This document shows, piece by piece, positions 50,712 to 59,916 of a stretch of DNA of 64,000 bases. Every line of letters begins with the position of its first letter. The first letter of the stretch is position 1. Location: positions 46,964-110,963 of the forward strand of contig CALLAF010000024.1 of the NCBI GenBank assembly GCA_938002605.1, written 5' to 3'. A program made the translations under genes and the position numbers. Source of the stretch: an uncultured Paracoccaceae bacterium. GTDB taxonomy: Bacteria; Pseudomonadota; Alphaproteobacteria; Rhodobacterales; Rhodobacteraceae. Below the pieces are notes generated by a model, which was not told where the DNA came from, searched no databases, and was given only the letters and a program-made list of their open reading frames with translations.

Positions 50712-51755
50712 ATGACACGTAAACCGACCGGGGATTTACGCCGTGGTTGGACCACAGGCGCTTGTGCGACGGCCGCAACCAAGGCTGCGTTGATGCGGCT
50801 ATGGGGCGGGGCGTTTCCGGACGCCGTGACGATCACATTGCCCAAAGGCGAAATGCCGGTTTTCCCATTGGCTTTGGCAGAATGCGGGCCGGGCTGGGCA
50901 CGTGTCGGGATTACCAAAGATGCAGGTGACGATCCGGATGTGACACATGGCGCATTGATCACTGCGACCGTACGGGCCGGGCAGGGCGTTCAGTTTATCG
51001 CGGGCGCGGGTGTTGGGACCGTGACCAAACCGGGTTTGCCGATTGGGGTTGGCGAACCCGCCATCAACCCAGTGCCGCGTCAGTTGATGCGGGATATTGT
51101 TGCTGAAATGGCGGCTGAATATAGCAAAAAACCTGACGTGCAGATCGAAGTGTCGATACCCGATGGCGCAGCAATTGCACAAAAGACATGGAACCCGCGT
51201 TTGGGGATTGTTGGCGGGTTGTCGATTTTGGGCACAACTGGGGTTGTGCGCCCGTTTTCATGCGCGGCTTGGATTGCCTCGATCCATCGCGGCGTTGATG
51301 TGGCGCGTGCCGATGGGCTGTACCATGTTGCGGGTTGTACTGGGGCGACCTCTGAAAAGACGGTCCAGACCCTGTTTCATCTGCCAGATCACGCCATGCT
51401 TGATATGGGTGATTTTGCAGGGGGTATGTTGAAATACCTGCGTAAACACCCTGTTGCGCGGGTCACAATTGGTGGCGGCATTGGCAAAATGGCCAAGCTG
51501 GCGCAGGGTTCGGTTGATTTGCATTCCTCGCGCACGCAGGTTGATTTTGATGTGCTGGCCGACTGGGGGGATGACCCCAGGATCAAAAACGCCAATACTG
51601 CACTTGAAGCCTATACGATCGCAGGTGCCCCCTTGGCCGCGCGGATCGCGCAGGAGGCCAGGATCGCAGCGCAGGCCCTTGTTGGGGATCAGTCTTTGAT
51701 TGATACTGTTGTGATTGACCGGGCAGGGCATATCATTGGGCAGGCACAGGTATGA
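50712..51755 (+). CDS. cbiD: Cobalt-precorrin-5B C1-methyltransferase (CbiD family)
   Basis: Methylates C1 of the corrin ring precursor. 347 residues from ATG 50712 (MTRKPTGDLRRGWTTGACATAA); the upstream frame has no family content. Seen: WTTGACATAATKAA at the start, AGAGVGTVTKPGLPIGVGEPAINPVPR and GGLSILGTTGVVRPFS, all CbiD hallmarks. CbiD belongs to the oxygen-independent route, while the adjacent CobK and other Rhodobacteraceae genes use the oxygen-dependent naming, so the pathway is a hybrid. Overlaps cobK as ATGA. Confidence 0.94.
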   Translation: MTRKPTGDLRRGWTTGACATAATKAALMRLWGGAFPDAVTITLPKGEMPVFPLALAECGPGWARVGITKDAGDDPDVTHGALITATVRAGQGVQFIAGAGVGTVTKPGLPIGVGEPAINPVPRQLMRDIVAEMAAEYSKKPDVQIEVSIPDGAAIAQKTWNPRLGIVGGLSILGTTGVVRPFSCAAWIASIHRGVDVARADGLYHVAGCTGATSEKTVQTLFHLPDHAMLDMGDFAGGMLKYLRKHPVARVTIGGGIGKMAKLAQGSVDLHSSRTQVDFDVLADWGDDPRIKNANTALEAYTIAGAPLAARIAQEARIAAQALVGDQSLIDTVVIDRAGHIIGQAQV

Positions 51756-52474
51756 CGGTTCTTATCCTTGGCGGTACCGGCGACGCACGCCGCATTGCAC
51801 AGGCGTTGCAAGGGACGGATGCGGTGATTTCACTGGCCGGGGCCACGCGCGCGCCGGACCCTTTGCCGCTGCCAACAAGGATCGGCGGTTTTGGCGGGGA
51901 TGATGGGTTTCGCGACTATCTTCGCAGTGAAAACATCACCGCAGTTTTGGACGCAACGCACCCGTTTGCGGATAGGATCACACAAAGAACCGCCCGCATT
52001 TGCGCGGAATTGCACCTGCCATACCTACAAATGTTACGTCCCGGCTGGGCGGCCGACCCCGGCGATAGCTGGACAGAAATCGCCCGCGAAGAAGATGCCG
52101 CGCAGCATATTCCGATAGGTGCCGTCGTGTTTTTGGGAACAGGGCGGCAAACGCTAGACCGTTTTGCGAATTTGATAGGGCGGGAGGTCATCTGCCGTCA
52201 GATTGATCCGCCCAACGGCCCGTTTCCCTTTGCGGGGGGGCGGTTTCTGGTCGGGCGCCCACCGTTTTCTGTTGAAGATGAATTGCAGCTTTTTTCTGCG
52301 CTTGGCGTAACCCATTTGGTTGTCAAAAACGCCGGAGGTGCGGCGAGCCGTACCAAATTGACAGCAGCAAATCAATTGGGCATCCCTGTGCTGATGATCG
52401 CGCGTCCAAAGCGCGGCGATTGGCCAATCGTTGACAATGTCGACGCCGCTTTGGAATGGGTTCATAGCCGATGA
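51752..52474 (+). CDS. cobK: Precorrin-6A reductase
   Basis: NADPH-dependent reductase of the macrocycle in corrin synthesis. 240 residues. Seen: MTVLILGGTGDARRIAQAL nucleotide motif, VLDATHPFADRIT, YLQMLRPGW and HLVVKNAGGAASRTKLTAANQLGIPVLMIARP. It overlaps cbiD upstream and alkA downstream (ATGA in both cases), so the cobalamin and repair genes form one translational chain. Confidence 0.93.
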   Translation: MTVLILGGTGDARRIAQALQGTDAVISLAGATRAPDPLPLPTRIGGFGGDDGFRDYLRSENITAVLDATHPFADRITQRTARICAELHLPYLQMLRPGWAADPGDSWTEIAREEDAAQHIPIGAVVFLGTGRQTLDRFANLIGREVICRQIDPPNGPFPFAGGRFLVGRPPFSVEDELQLFSALGVTHLVVKNAGGAASRTKLTAANQLGIPVLMIARPKRGDWPIVDNVDAALEWVHSR

Positions 52475-53100
52475 ATGAACGCGTTATCGAAACACTGGAT
52501 TGTGTGGCTGAAGGGGCTGCGTGGCTTTGCGCACATGAACCGCGCTTTGGTATCGCGATGCAGGGCCTGCCGCCTTTACCCCTGCGGCGCAAACCCGATG
52601 GGTTTGCTGAATTGCTAAGCGCGATTGTTAGCCAACAGGTCAGCGTGGCCTCTGCCAGCGCGATCTGGGGGCGTCTGCAAGATGCGGGCATGGTGACGGT
52701 GGAAGCGGTAGAACAAAGTTCGGATGATGCATTGCGCGCATTGGGGCTTAGCCGCCAAAAAGTGAAATACGCCAAGGCCTTGGCAGAGGCTGGGATTGAT
52801 TTTGACGGATTGCGCGACCTGCCTGCTGAGCAGGTGATCAAGACCCTGACCGCTGTGTCTGGCATCGGGGCATGGACTGCTGAAATTTACGTGATGTTCT
52901 CATTGGGCCGTGCCGATGTCTTTGCGCCGGGGGACTTGGCGCTACAAGAGGCCGCAAGGTTGATTTTTGATCTTGATGAGCGCCCCAAGGAACGCGCGTT
53001 GCGCGCAATGGCCCAAGATTGGTCGCCTTGGCAATCGGTTGCGGCGCGGATCATGTGGGCCTACTACAGGCAAAGAAAACAACGAGAAGGTATCAGATGA
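52471..53100 (+). CDS. alkA: DNA-3-methyladenine glycosylase II (AlkA-like)
   Basis: Excises alkylated bases from DNA. 209 residues of HhH-GPD fold. Seen: LLSAIVSQQVSVASASAIW, the helix-hairpin-helix LTAVSGIGAWTAEIYVMF and the catalytic Asp in APGDLALQEA. It lacks the N-terminal domain of E. coli AlkA, as is common for the short AlkA/Mag type. Coupled to cobK and to the esterase by ATGA overlaps. In E. coli alkA is under Ada control, but here ada lies 11 kb away and is broken. Confidence 0.93.
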   Translation: MNERVIETLDCVAEGAAWLCAHEPRFGIAMQGLPPLPLRRKPDGFAELLSAIVSQQVSVASASAIWGRLQDAGMVTVEAVEQSSDDALRALGLSRQKVKYAKALAEAGIDFDGLRDLPAEQVIKTLTAVSGIGAWTAEIYVMFSLGRADVFAPGDLALQEAARLIFDLDERPKERALRAMAQDWSPWQSVAARIMWAYYRQRKQREGIR

Positions 53101-53765
53101 CACGGGCACTCGAGGCGCAGCGGCGCGAACCACTTTCTGGCGAAACGCGGTCTTGCGTGGTGTTTTTGCATGGGTACGGCGCGAATGCCGCCGATTTGAT
53201 CGGGCTTGCGGACCCGCTGGGCGAACATATGCCCGATACCCTGTTTATCGCACCCGATGCGCCAGAAGATTGCGCCGGATCGCCGATGGGGTTCCAGTGG
53301 TTTCCGATCCCATGGATTGATGGATCATCCGAGGAAGAAAGCCGGGCAGGGCTAGACCGGGCCGCCGCTGATCTGGATGCGTTTCTTGATGGTGTGATGG
53401 TTGACGAAGACCTGCTGCCCGAACAGGTTGTCGTCTTGGGCTTTTCACAAGGGACCATGATGGCGCTGCACGTGGTGCCGCGTCGCGAAGATCCGGTCGC
53501 GGGGATTGTTGCATTCTCTGGTCGCTTGCTGGAACCCGAATCCTTGGTCGATGAAGTCCAGTGCCGCCCGGCGGTTCTTTTGATCCATGGCGATGAAGAC
53601 GATGTTGTGCCACCGCAATCGTTGCCTCAGGCGGCAGAAACGCTGCAAGGCGCGGGCTGGAAAGAAGTCTATGCCCATATCATGAAGGGTACCGGCCACG
53701 GCATTGCGCCTGACGGGTTGCAAGTGGCTTTGGCCTTTATGCGTGATCGTTTGGGGATGAGTTAA
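53097..53765 (+). CDS. Alpha/beta hydrolase, carboxylesterase/phospholipase type
   Basis: A 222-residue cytoplasmic esterase of the YpfH/carboxylesterase group. Seen: VVFLHGYGANAADLIGLA, nucleophile elbow VLGFSQGTMMAL (GxSxG), catalytic Asp in LLIHGDEDDVVP and His in MKGTGHGIAPDG. ATG 53097 overlaps the alkA stop, which excludes the longer frame opening at 53019. Natural substrate unknown. Confidence 0.93.
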   Translation: MTRALEAQRREPLSGETRSCVVFLHGYGANAADLIGLADPLGEHMPDTLFIAPDAPEDCAGSPMGFQWFPIPWIDGSSEEESRAGLDRAAADLDAFLDGVMVDEDLLPEQVVVLGFSQGTMMALHVVPRREDPVAGIVAFSGRLLEPESLVDEVQCRPAVLLIHGDEDDVVPPQSLPQAAETLQGAGWKEVYAHIMKGTGHGIAPDGLQVALAFMRDRLGMS

Positions 53766-53800
53766 CCCCAAACTGCCCAATATTTGGAAGATGCTGGGGC

Positions 53801-53828
53801 TTGTCACATTTCTGACGCGATATATAGT
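53801..53828 (+). promoter_or_regulatory. Candidate sigma-70 promoter of the HNH gene
   Basis: TTGTCA (53801-53806), 16-base spacer and TATAGT (53823-53828), in a 133-base gap. Only about 65 bases before the HNH ATG. Confidence 0.55.
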
Positions 53829-53898
53829 CTTTACTTAAGAAGACTGCGGGAACGCCGTTCTATCTGGCGCCCGCATTTCGCGATGTGGGATGTAAGAT

Positions 53899-54486
53899 AT
53901 GACGCAGGCAGATTTTCGAACCGATTTTACCCGTGCACCGGCTGCATTAAAACAATACCCGGCCTTGGTGTTGAACGCGGATTATCGGCCATTGTCTTAT
54001 TATCCGCTGTCGCTTTGGCCCTGGCAGGACGCGATCAAGGCGGCTTGGCTCGACCGGGTGGATATCGTCAGCGAATATGACGCATATGTGCATAGCCCGA
54101 CCACACAGATTAAGATTCCGTCAGTTGTGGTGCTCAAGGATTTTGTGAAGCCACAAAAGATGGTCGCATTTACGCGGTTTAACCTGTTCTTGCGGGATTC
54201 GTTTTGTTGCCAATATTGCGGGGCGAAGGGCGAATTGACCTTTGATCACGTGGTGCCGCGCGCCGCTGGCGGCGTGACAAGCTGGGAAAATGTGGTTGCG
54301 GCCTGTTCGCCCTGTAATCTGCGTAAAGGGTCCAAGTCACTGCGCGAATCTGGGATGAGCCTGCGCAAGCCGCCGCGCCAACCCGTGGCGGATCAATTGC
54401 ATAGTATCGGACGCAAATTTCCGCCAAATCATTTACATGAAAGCTGGGTTGATTTCCTTTATTGGGATGCGGAACTAGAAGCTTAG
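53899..54486 (+). CDS. HNH endonuclease family protein
   Basis: A 195-residue protein with one HNH domain in its middle: zinc pair CCQYCG, the HNH core LTFDHVVPRAAGGVTSWENVVAAC, and the second pair SPCNLRKG. N-terminal part (ALVLNADYRPLSYYPLSLWPWQDAIK) is the conserved region typical of this widespread housekeeping-like HNH group in alphaproteobacteria. It is not a homing or phage gene by context. Cellular role unknown. Confidence 0.9.
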   Translation: MTQADFRTDFTRAPAALKQYPALVLNADYRPLSYYPLSLWPWQDAIKAAWLDRVDIVSEYDAYVHSPTTQIKIPSVVVLKDFVKPQKMVAFTRFNLFLRDSFCCQYCGAKGELTFDHVVPRAAGGVTSWENVVAACSPCNLRKGSKSLRESGMSLRKPPRQPVADQLHSIGRKFPPNHLHESWVDFLYWDAELEA

Positions 54487-54533
54487 CGCGATCTGGTGCT
54501 AGACTTGGGTGGCGGCGCAGGCTAGATAGGCGG

Positions 54534-54547
54534 CGTTAGCGCTAACG
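54534..54547 (+). promoter_or_regulatory. Palindromic operator candidate upstream of zwf
   Basis: CGTTAGCGCTAACG, a perfect 14-bp palindrome with a CG centre, 26 bases before the zwf ATG. Its form is that of LacI/GalR-family operators, so a sugar-responsive repressor of zwf-pgl-pgi is likely. No such regulator is in the window. Confidence 0.65.
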
Positions 54548-54573
54548 TACCTCAGCCAAAAGCGGAGTAAGCA

Positions 54574-56028
54574 ATGGTTTCTCGCGTCATTCCTGTCGAA
54601 ACATTTGATCTGGTCATTTTTGGCGGGACGGGTGATTTGGCCCGCCGCAAAATTCTTCCCGGCCTGTTCCGCAGGTTTCGGTCCGGTCAAATGCCCGAAG
54701 GATCGCGGATCATTGGTGCGGCACGGTCAGACATCGACGGTGCCGGATATCGCCAAATGATCACAGATGCCGTTGCCGAATTTGGTGGCGAAGAAAAGAA
54801 TGATACCAAAGGTTTAGAAGCGTTCATTGCGACGCTTGATTATGTTGCAATCGATGCCAAAGGTGACGGGGGCTGGGCGCAGCTAGCCGCGATGGTGCGT
54901 AAGGACGTTGTGCAGGCCTTCTATTTTTCAGTCGCCCCATCGCTGTTTGGGGACCTTGCAGAACGGCTTCATACCAACAATATCGCCAATGCCACCAGCC
55001 GCATTGTTGTCGAAAAACCCTTTGGCCGTGATCTTGAAACAGCGCGCGCGTTGAATGAAACGCTGGCGGCGCATTTCGACGAAAGCCAAATTTACCGCAT
55101 TGATCACTACCTGGGCAAAGAAACCGTTCAAAACCTCATGGCCGTGCGGTTTGGCAATATGCTGTTTGAACCGCTGTGGAACAACCACTACGTCGACCAT
55201 ATCCAAATTACGGTCGCCGAAACAGTCGGGATCGGTGGGCGCGGGGCCTATTATGACAAATCGGGCGCGATGCGTGATATGGTGCAAAACCACTTGATGC
55301 AGCTGCTGTGTCTGATCGCGATGGAGCCCCCAAGCCAGTACGGCGCAGATGAAGTGCGCGACGAAAAATTGAAGGTGATCCGGGCGCTACAACCCGTAAA
55401 GCCACATCATATCGTGCGGGGGCAATATGATGCGGGCCCTGATGGGCCGAGCTATCGCGAAGATGCCGAAAACCCGCGCTCATTTACCGAAAGCTTTATC
55501 GCGATGAAATGTGAGATCGCGAACTGGCGGTGGGCGGGGGTGCCGTTTTACCTGCGGACTGGGAAACGGATGAAGGCGCGATCATCTGAAATTACAGTTT
55601 ATTTCAAGGACCTTGGGCATTCGATCTTTGAAGGCGATGAAGCCCGCCACCGCAATATTTTGTCGATTAGGTTGCAGCCTAATGAAGGCATGGATTTACA
55701 GGTTACCATTAAGGAACCCGGTCCGGGCGGGATGCGTTTGGTCGATGTGCCACTGGATATGACATTTGCCGATGCGCTTGGTCCTGATGTCGAGGAAGTC
55801 CCAGACGCCTATGAACGTCTGATCATGGATGTGATCCGTGGCAACCAAACATTGTTTATGCGCGGTGATGAGGTTGAAGCAGCTTGGGGTTGGACTGATC
55901 CGCTGATCAACGGCTGGGAAGCGCGGAATGATGTGCCAAAGCTGTATGATGCCGGGTCGAGCGGCCCTGAAGATGCGCTTGCCATGTTGCACCGCGAGGG
56001 CAGAAAGTGGCGTGAAATCAAGGTTTAA
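54574..56028 (+). CDS. zwf: Glucose-6-phosphate 1-dehydrogenase
   Basis: Oxidises glucose-6-phosphate to 6-phosphogluconolactone with NADP+ (or NAD+). 484 residues. Seen: nucleotide loop IFGGTGDLARRKILPGLF, VEKPFGRDL and the substrate/catalytic segment YRIDHYLGKETVQNL. First gene of zwf-pgl-pgi; the product feeds the Entner-Doudoroff or pentose phosphate route. A palindromic operator precedes it. Confidence 0.97.
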   Translation: MVSRVIPVETFDLVIFGGTGDLARRKILPGLFRRFRSGQMPEGSRIIGAARSDIDGAGYRQMITDAVAEFGGEEKNDTKGLEAFIATLDYVAIDAKGDGGWAQLAAMVRKDVVQAFYFSVAPSLFGDLAERLHTNNIANATSRIVVEKPFGRDLETARALNETLAAHFDESQIYRIDHYLGKETVQNLMAVRFGNMLFEPLWNNHYVDHIQITVAETVGIGGRGAYYDKSGAMRDMVQNHLMQLLCLIAMEPPSQYGADEVRDEKLKVIRALQPVKPHHIVRGQYDAGPDGPSYREDAENPRSFTESFIAMKCEIANWRWAGVPFYLRTGKRMKARSSEITVYFKDLGHSIFEGDEARHRNILSIRLQPNEGMDLQVTIKEPGPGGMRLVDVPLDMTFADALGPDVEEVPDAYERLIMDVIRGNQTLFMRGDEVEAAWGWTDPLINGWEARNDVPKLYDAGSSGPEDALAMLHREGRKWREIKV

Positions 56029-56075
56029 TTCCTTGAAGCTCACTCAATAAACAAGACACGAAAAGGGCGTCTCAA

Positions 56076-56747
56076 ATGAAATTGCTTGAATATCCCGATG
56101 CGGAAATGATGATGATGAATTTGGCGGATACCCTCGCGGGTGAGCTAAAGAACACATTGCTTACCCATGATACGGCGTCGCTAGCGGTGCCCGGAGGCAC
56201 GACGCCCGGCCCAATTTTTGATAGCCTTTGTGCCGTTGATCTAGACTGGGCACGCGTGCATGTGATGCTGACTGATGAACGCTGGGTGCCGGAAACGTCT
56301 GACCGGTCAAACACGCGCCTTTTGCGCGAACGTTTGTTGGTGAACCGTGCCGCCGCTGCGCGTTACATGCCGCTATATGGCGATGCGCCGACGCCCGAAG
56401 AAAAGCTACCAGAACTCGCGGCGGATCTTGACCTTGCGTTGCCACTGTCGGTCTGTTTGCTTGGTATGGGCGCTGATATGCACACAGCGTCGATTTTTCC
56501 CGGCGCAGACCAGCTTGATCTGGCACTGACGGGCGATGATCGCTTAGTCGCGATGCGTGCCCCCGGCGCGCCAGAGCCGCGCATCACCTTGTCAGCAAAG
56601 GTGATTAACGCAGCGATCAACCGTCATATTGTCATTGTCGGCCCCGAAAAACGTGCCGCGTTTGAACATGCACAAACCTGTAGCCCCGAAGACGCCCCGG
56701 TCGCGGCAATTCTAAATGGCGCAACCGTACATTGGGCAGAGAAATAA
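56076..56747 (+). CDS. pgl: 6-phosphogluconolactonase
   Basis: Hydrolyses the lactone made by Zwf. 223 residues of the SOL/DevB type. Seen: [17 protein letters not shown] phosphate loop, [19 protein letters not shown] and [15 protein letters not shown]. 47 bases after zwf; pgi begins one base after its stop. The start at 56076 has AAAAGGGCG upstream. Confidence 0.95.
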   Translation: MKLLEYPDAEMMMMNLADTLAGELKNTLLTHDTASLAVPGGTTPGPIFDSLCAVDLDWARVHVMLTDERWVPETSDRSNTRLLRERLLVNRAAAARYMPLYGDAPTPEEKLPELAADLDLALPLSVCLLGMGADMHTASIFPGADQLDLALTGDDRLVAMRAPGAPEPRITLSAKVINAAINRHIVIVGPEKRAAFEHAQTCSPEDAPVAAILNGATVHWAEK

Positions 56748-56748
56748 C

Positions 56749-58347
56749 ATGTGGCAAACGCTTAAAGCACATCACGCCAAGGTCGCAGATCGCCGTTTTG
56801 AAACGCTTGTTGATGCCGCGCGGGCGGGCAATTTTTCGGCGCAAACGGGCGATATGCTATTTGACTATGCTAAGACAAATATAGACGCCGATGGGCGCGC
56901 CTTACTAATTGAATTGCTGAATCAGACAGACGTTGCGCAAAAACGCGATGCGATGTTGTCTGGCGCTGCGATCAATGAAACCGAAGGGCGCGCGGTGCTG
57001 CATACGGCGTTGCGGAACCTTGATGGCGATCCGGTGTTCGTGGATGGCGCCGATGTGATGCCTGGTATTTTGGATACGCTTGACCGGATGTCTGCATTTG
57101 CAATTGCGGTGCGCGACGGCAGTTTTACCGGGCAGGGCGGCAAGATCACCGACGTGATTAATATTGGGATCGGGGGGTCTGATCTTGGCCCGGCAATGGC
57201 GGTCAAGGCGCTGGCCCCGTTTCATGATGGCCCGCGCTGCCATTTCGTAAGTAACGTTGATCCGGCGGATATTGCTGCAGCGATGGCGTCCTGTAATCCT
57301 GAAACAACATTGGTCATTGTGGCGTCCAAGACGTTCACCACAATTGAAACCATGACAAACGCGCGCACGGCGCAAGCTTGGATGGCGCAAACAGTCGCTG
57401 ATACCGGTGCGCAATTTGCAGCCTTATCGACTGCTGCCGATAAGACTGCGGATTTTGGCATTGCGCCTGAACGCGTCTTTGGTTTTGAGGATTGGGTCGG
57501 TGGCCGCTATTCGATGTGGGGGCCAATTGGGTTGTCATTGATGATCGCAATCGGGCCTGACGCATTTCGCGAATTCTTGCGTGGCGGACAGGCGATGGAC
57601 GCGCATTTCAAAACGGCGAAATGGGAAGACAACCTGCCTGCGCTGCTTGCGCTAGTTGGCATTTGGCACAACCAAATTTGCGGGCATCCGACCCGCGCTG
57701 TTCTGCCTTATGATAACCTTCTCAGTCGGTTACCGGCTTATCTTCAACAGCTTGAGATGGAAAGTAACGGTAAAGGCGTCAGTATGGATGGCGCTGATTT
57801 GACCGTGAATTCTGGTCCTGTCGTCTGGGGCGAGCCGGGCACAAACGGGCAGCACGCATTCTATCAATTGATCCATCAAGGCACACGCGTGATCCCATGT
57901 GAATTTCTTGTCGCGGCACGCGGTCACAATGACGCTTTGCATCATCAACACCAATTGTTGGTAGCCAATTGCCTTGCGCAATCCGAAGCCTTGATGCGCG
58001 GACGTGATCTGGATGAGGCCCGCAGCAAAGTGGCGGATAGGTTCACCGGGGCCGAATTGGAACGCCAAGCAAAGCACCGCGTGTTTGCGGGCAATCGCCC
58101 TTCGGTGACGATCGCCTATCCGCAGCTTGATCCATTTATGCTGGGCCAGATCATCGCCTTGTATGAACATCGCGTGTTTGTCGAAGGCGTTGTACTCGGG
58201 CTCAATTCATATGACCAATGGGGGGTCGAATTGGGTAAAGAGCTGGCCACGGCGCTACAGCCTGTTGTCGAAGGGGCGCAGTCAGCGGACAATAAAGACG
58301 GATCGACTGCGGCACTTGTCGGGTTCTTGCAAAGTAACGGCGTTTAG
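56749..58347 (+). CDS. pgi: Glucose-6-phosphate isomerase
   Basis: Interconverts glucose-6-phosphate and fructose-6-phosphate. 532 residues from ATG 56749 ([17 protein letters not shown]), one base beyond the pgl stop. Seen: [51 protein letters not shown] and [13 protein letters not shown] with the catalytic residues. With zwf and pgl it brings fructose-6-phosphate or glucose-6-phosphate into the oxidative route. Confidence 0.97.
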   Translation: MWQTLKAHHAKVADRRFETLVDAARAGNFSAQTGDMLFDYAKTNIDADGRALLIELLNQTDVAQKRDAMLSGAAINETEGRAVLHTALRNLDGDPVFVDGADVMPGILDTLDRMSAFAIAVRDGSFTGQGGKITDVINIGIGGSDLGPAMAVKALAPFHDGPRCHFVSNVDPADIAAAMASCNPETTLVIVASKTFTTIETMTNARTAQAWMAQTVADTGAQFAALSTAADKTADFGIAPERVFGFEDWVGGRYSMWGPIGLSLMIAIGPDAFREFLRGGQAMDAHFKTAKWEDNLPALLALVGIWHNQICGHPTRAVLPYDNLLSRLPAYLQQLEMESNGKGVSMDGADLTVNSGPVVWGEPGTNGQHAFYQLIHQGTRVIPCEFLVAARGHNDALHHQHQLLVANCLAQSEALMRGRDLDEARSKVADRFTGAELERQAKHRVFAGNRPSVTIAYPQLDPFMLGQIIALYEHRVFVEGVVLGLNSYDQWGVELGKELATALQPVVEGAQSADNKDGSTAALVGFLQSNGV

Positions 58348-58383
58348 CGCAAAAACCTGATAAACCAATAGGAAAGCGATGCG

Positions 58384-58842
58384 ATGATTGCCCAATATAT
58401 TCCCTATGCAATGACAGCTGTGCTGATCGTTGCGCTGTGCATCGATATTCGGACGGCACGGATGCCCAATTGGCTGACGTTGTTGCCTGTTGTCTTGTTT
58501 GTCGTGCAGATCGCGACCTCTGGTGATCCATCGGCCTATGGTTGGCAGTTGGCACAGGGGGCTATCGTTTTTGTGTTGGGGATAGGTCTTTTCGCCGTGG
58601 GCGGTATGGGCGCAGGCGCGGTCAAATTGCTAGCAGGGACAGCGCTGTTTGTTCCGACATCAAACGCATGGATTGCGGTTGTTGGTTTTTTGGGCGCGGT
58701 TTTTGTGTTGTTCCCAATCATTATTTGGACCCGCAAGGCGATTGGTTCCGAAGATAGCAAATGGGCCGTTCTTGCGCGGCAAATTCTGCCAATGAGCCTG
58801 CCGATCGCAGCGGCAGGCCTGTTGGGTATGTTCTACGCTTAG
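58384..58842 (+). CDS. Prepilin-peptidase-like membrane protein lacking the GxGD Asp
   Basis: A 152-residue protein with about five membrane helices resembling CpaA/TadV-type A24 prepilin peptidases. The first catalytic Asp is present (LCIDIRTARMPNWLT), but the second motif, normally GGMGAGDVKLLA, reads GGMGAGAVKLLAGTALF. The codon is GCG, so the second catalytic Asp is an Ala. The protein is therefore probably inactive as a peptidase, or has another role. No tad/cpa genes are nearby. It follows pgi with a 36-base gap. Confidence 0.82.
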   Translation: MIAQYIPYAMTAVLIVALCIDIRTARMPNWLTLLPVVLFVVQIATSGDPSAYGWQLAQGAIVFVLGIGLFAVGGMGAGAVKLLAGTALFVPTSNAWIAVVGFLGAVFVLFPIIIWTRKAIGSEDSKWAVLARQILPMSLPIAAAGLLGMFYA

Positions 58843-58863
58843 GTGGATCAAGATCCACCCTAC
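58840..58863. repeat. 24-bp palindromic repeat, copy 2 (probable bidirectional terminator)
   Basis: GGTGGATC (58842-58849), two bases, GATCCACC (58852-58859); identical over 24 bases to the reverse complement of 13838-13861. Overlaps the stop codon of the peptidase-like gene and precedes the convergent RidA stop. Confidence 0.75.
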
Positions 58864-58864
58864 G

Positions 58865-59215
58865 TTAGATCGCCGCTGTCACGATAATTTCGACGTTGTA
58901 ATCGGGCGTCGCGAGCTTTGCCTCACCCGTCCAACGCGCAGGCGCGTGTCCTTCGGGTACCCAATCATCCCATGCGGCATTCATTTCGGCAAATTCTGTT
59001 GCGATATCCGAGACCCAAATCTGTGCGGTCAGCAGGTTTGTCTTGTCTGTACCCGCTTCGGCCAGAAGCGTATCGATTTTACTAAGAATATCGTTGGTTT
59101 GATCGGTGACTGAAGCCCCGGCGGCCCCGACCTGACCGGCCAGATAAGCGATGCCATTGTGGATCACCAATTGGCTCATCCGGGCGTTTGTGTGTTTGCG
59201 GGTAATCTGTGGCAT
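58865..59215 (-). CDS. RidA-family protein
   Basis: A 116-residue YjgF/RidA-fold protein. Seen: VIHNGIAYLAGQVGAAGASVTDQT, LLTAQIWVSDIATEFAEMNAAWDDW and HAPARWTGEAKLATPDYNVEI. The Arg that binds imine substrates in true RidA (in a TRA-type segment) is at a different context here (ARW), so it fits a Rid subgroup rather than RidA itself. Deaminase activity cannot be assumed. Confidence 0.88.
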   Translation of the reverse strand: MPQITRKHTNARMSQLVIHNGIAYLAGQVGAAGASVTDQTNDILSKIDTLLAEAGTDKTNLLTAQIWVSDIATEFAEMNAAWDDWVPEGHAPARWTGEAKLATPDYNVEIIVTAAI

Positions 59216-59319
59216 GTGTCATTTTCCTTATGCATGCGTTCACGATTTTCTATGCAAAAACGCTGCCCGGGCCAAGCGCATCAATCAATCGATCCTTGTC
59301 AGTTAGTCGATGAGGCATA

Positions 59320-59916
59320 TCACCAGTTTGCAAGCCAGCGTTGTACGGGTTTTGGCAGTCTGGCGCGCTTTTTAGCCCGCGCATAAAGCGCAGCTTTGCG
59401 ATCAGCATTTACCGTGCAAAATTGCTCTACTTGGGCAAAGTGAATTGAATCCGTGGACTGGTCCGATTTGACCGTATTGTAATCTACGCTAGGAAAGGTG
59501 ATGTCTTTTGTATCGCGGAGCCAGAAAAGATCGGGAGCTGACCAGTTGATCAGCGTCTGCGCTATGCCGGGGAGAAGTCTTGGCTTGGTTGGTTGATCAA
59601 ATTTGCGGTCGGCCTTTATGATTTGGTTGATCAGGTCTTGCGGGAGAACAGCCCAGTTCAGACGGCCTTGGTTGCAATCATACAGCAGGGACATCGCTTC
59701 TGCAGATAAGCTTGTATTTGCAGTTCTTTCCGCACGGGTTAGGTCGTGTTGAGCCAAATTTGGTAGGTGCTTGCTTGCAAAATCTGTCGCGATGTCACCG
59801 TCGAACATCGCTGACCGGCCAAAGACATGCAGGCGGATTTTACCGGACAAGCCGTGATAAAGTGGCTCAAAGATGCGAATGTGCGCGTGTCCGAAGCCGT
59901 TGCCGACCGTAAGCAA
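59320..59916 (-). pseudogene. C-terminal fragment of a sulfotransferase-like protein
   Basis: The frame reads KIRLHVFGRSAMFDGDIATDF, then ANTSLSAEAMSLLYDC, as in the C-terminal half of sulfotransferase-fold proteins common in Rhodobacteraceae. The N-terminal half with the sulfate-donor P-loop is missing: upstream of about 59865 no related sequence is seen in any minus frame, and the frame closes at 59979. Start codon would be TTG 59916. I treat it as a truncated gene. Family assignment is from recall of the pattern. Confidence 0.5.
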
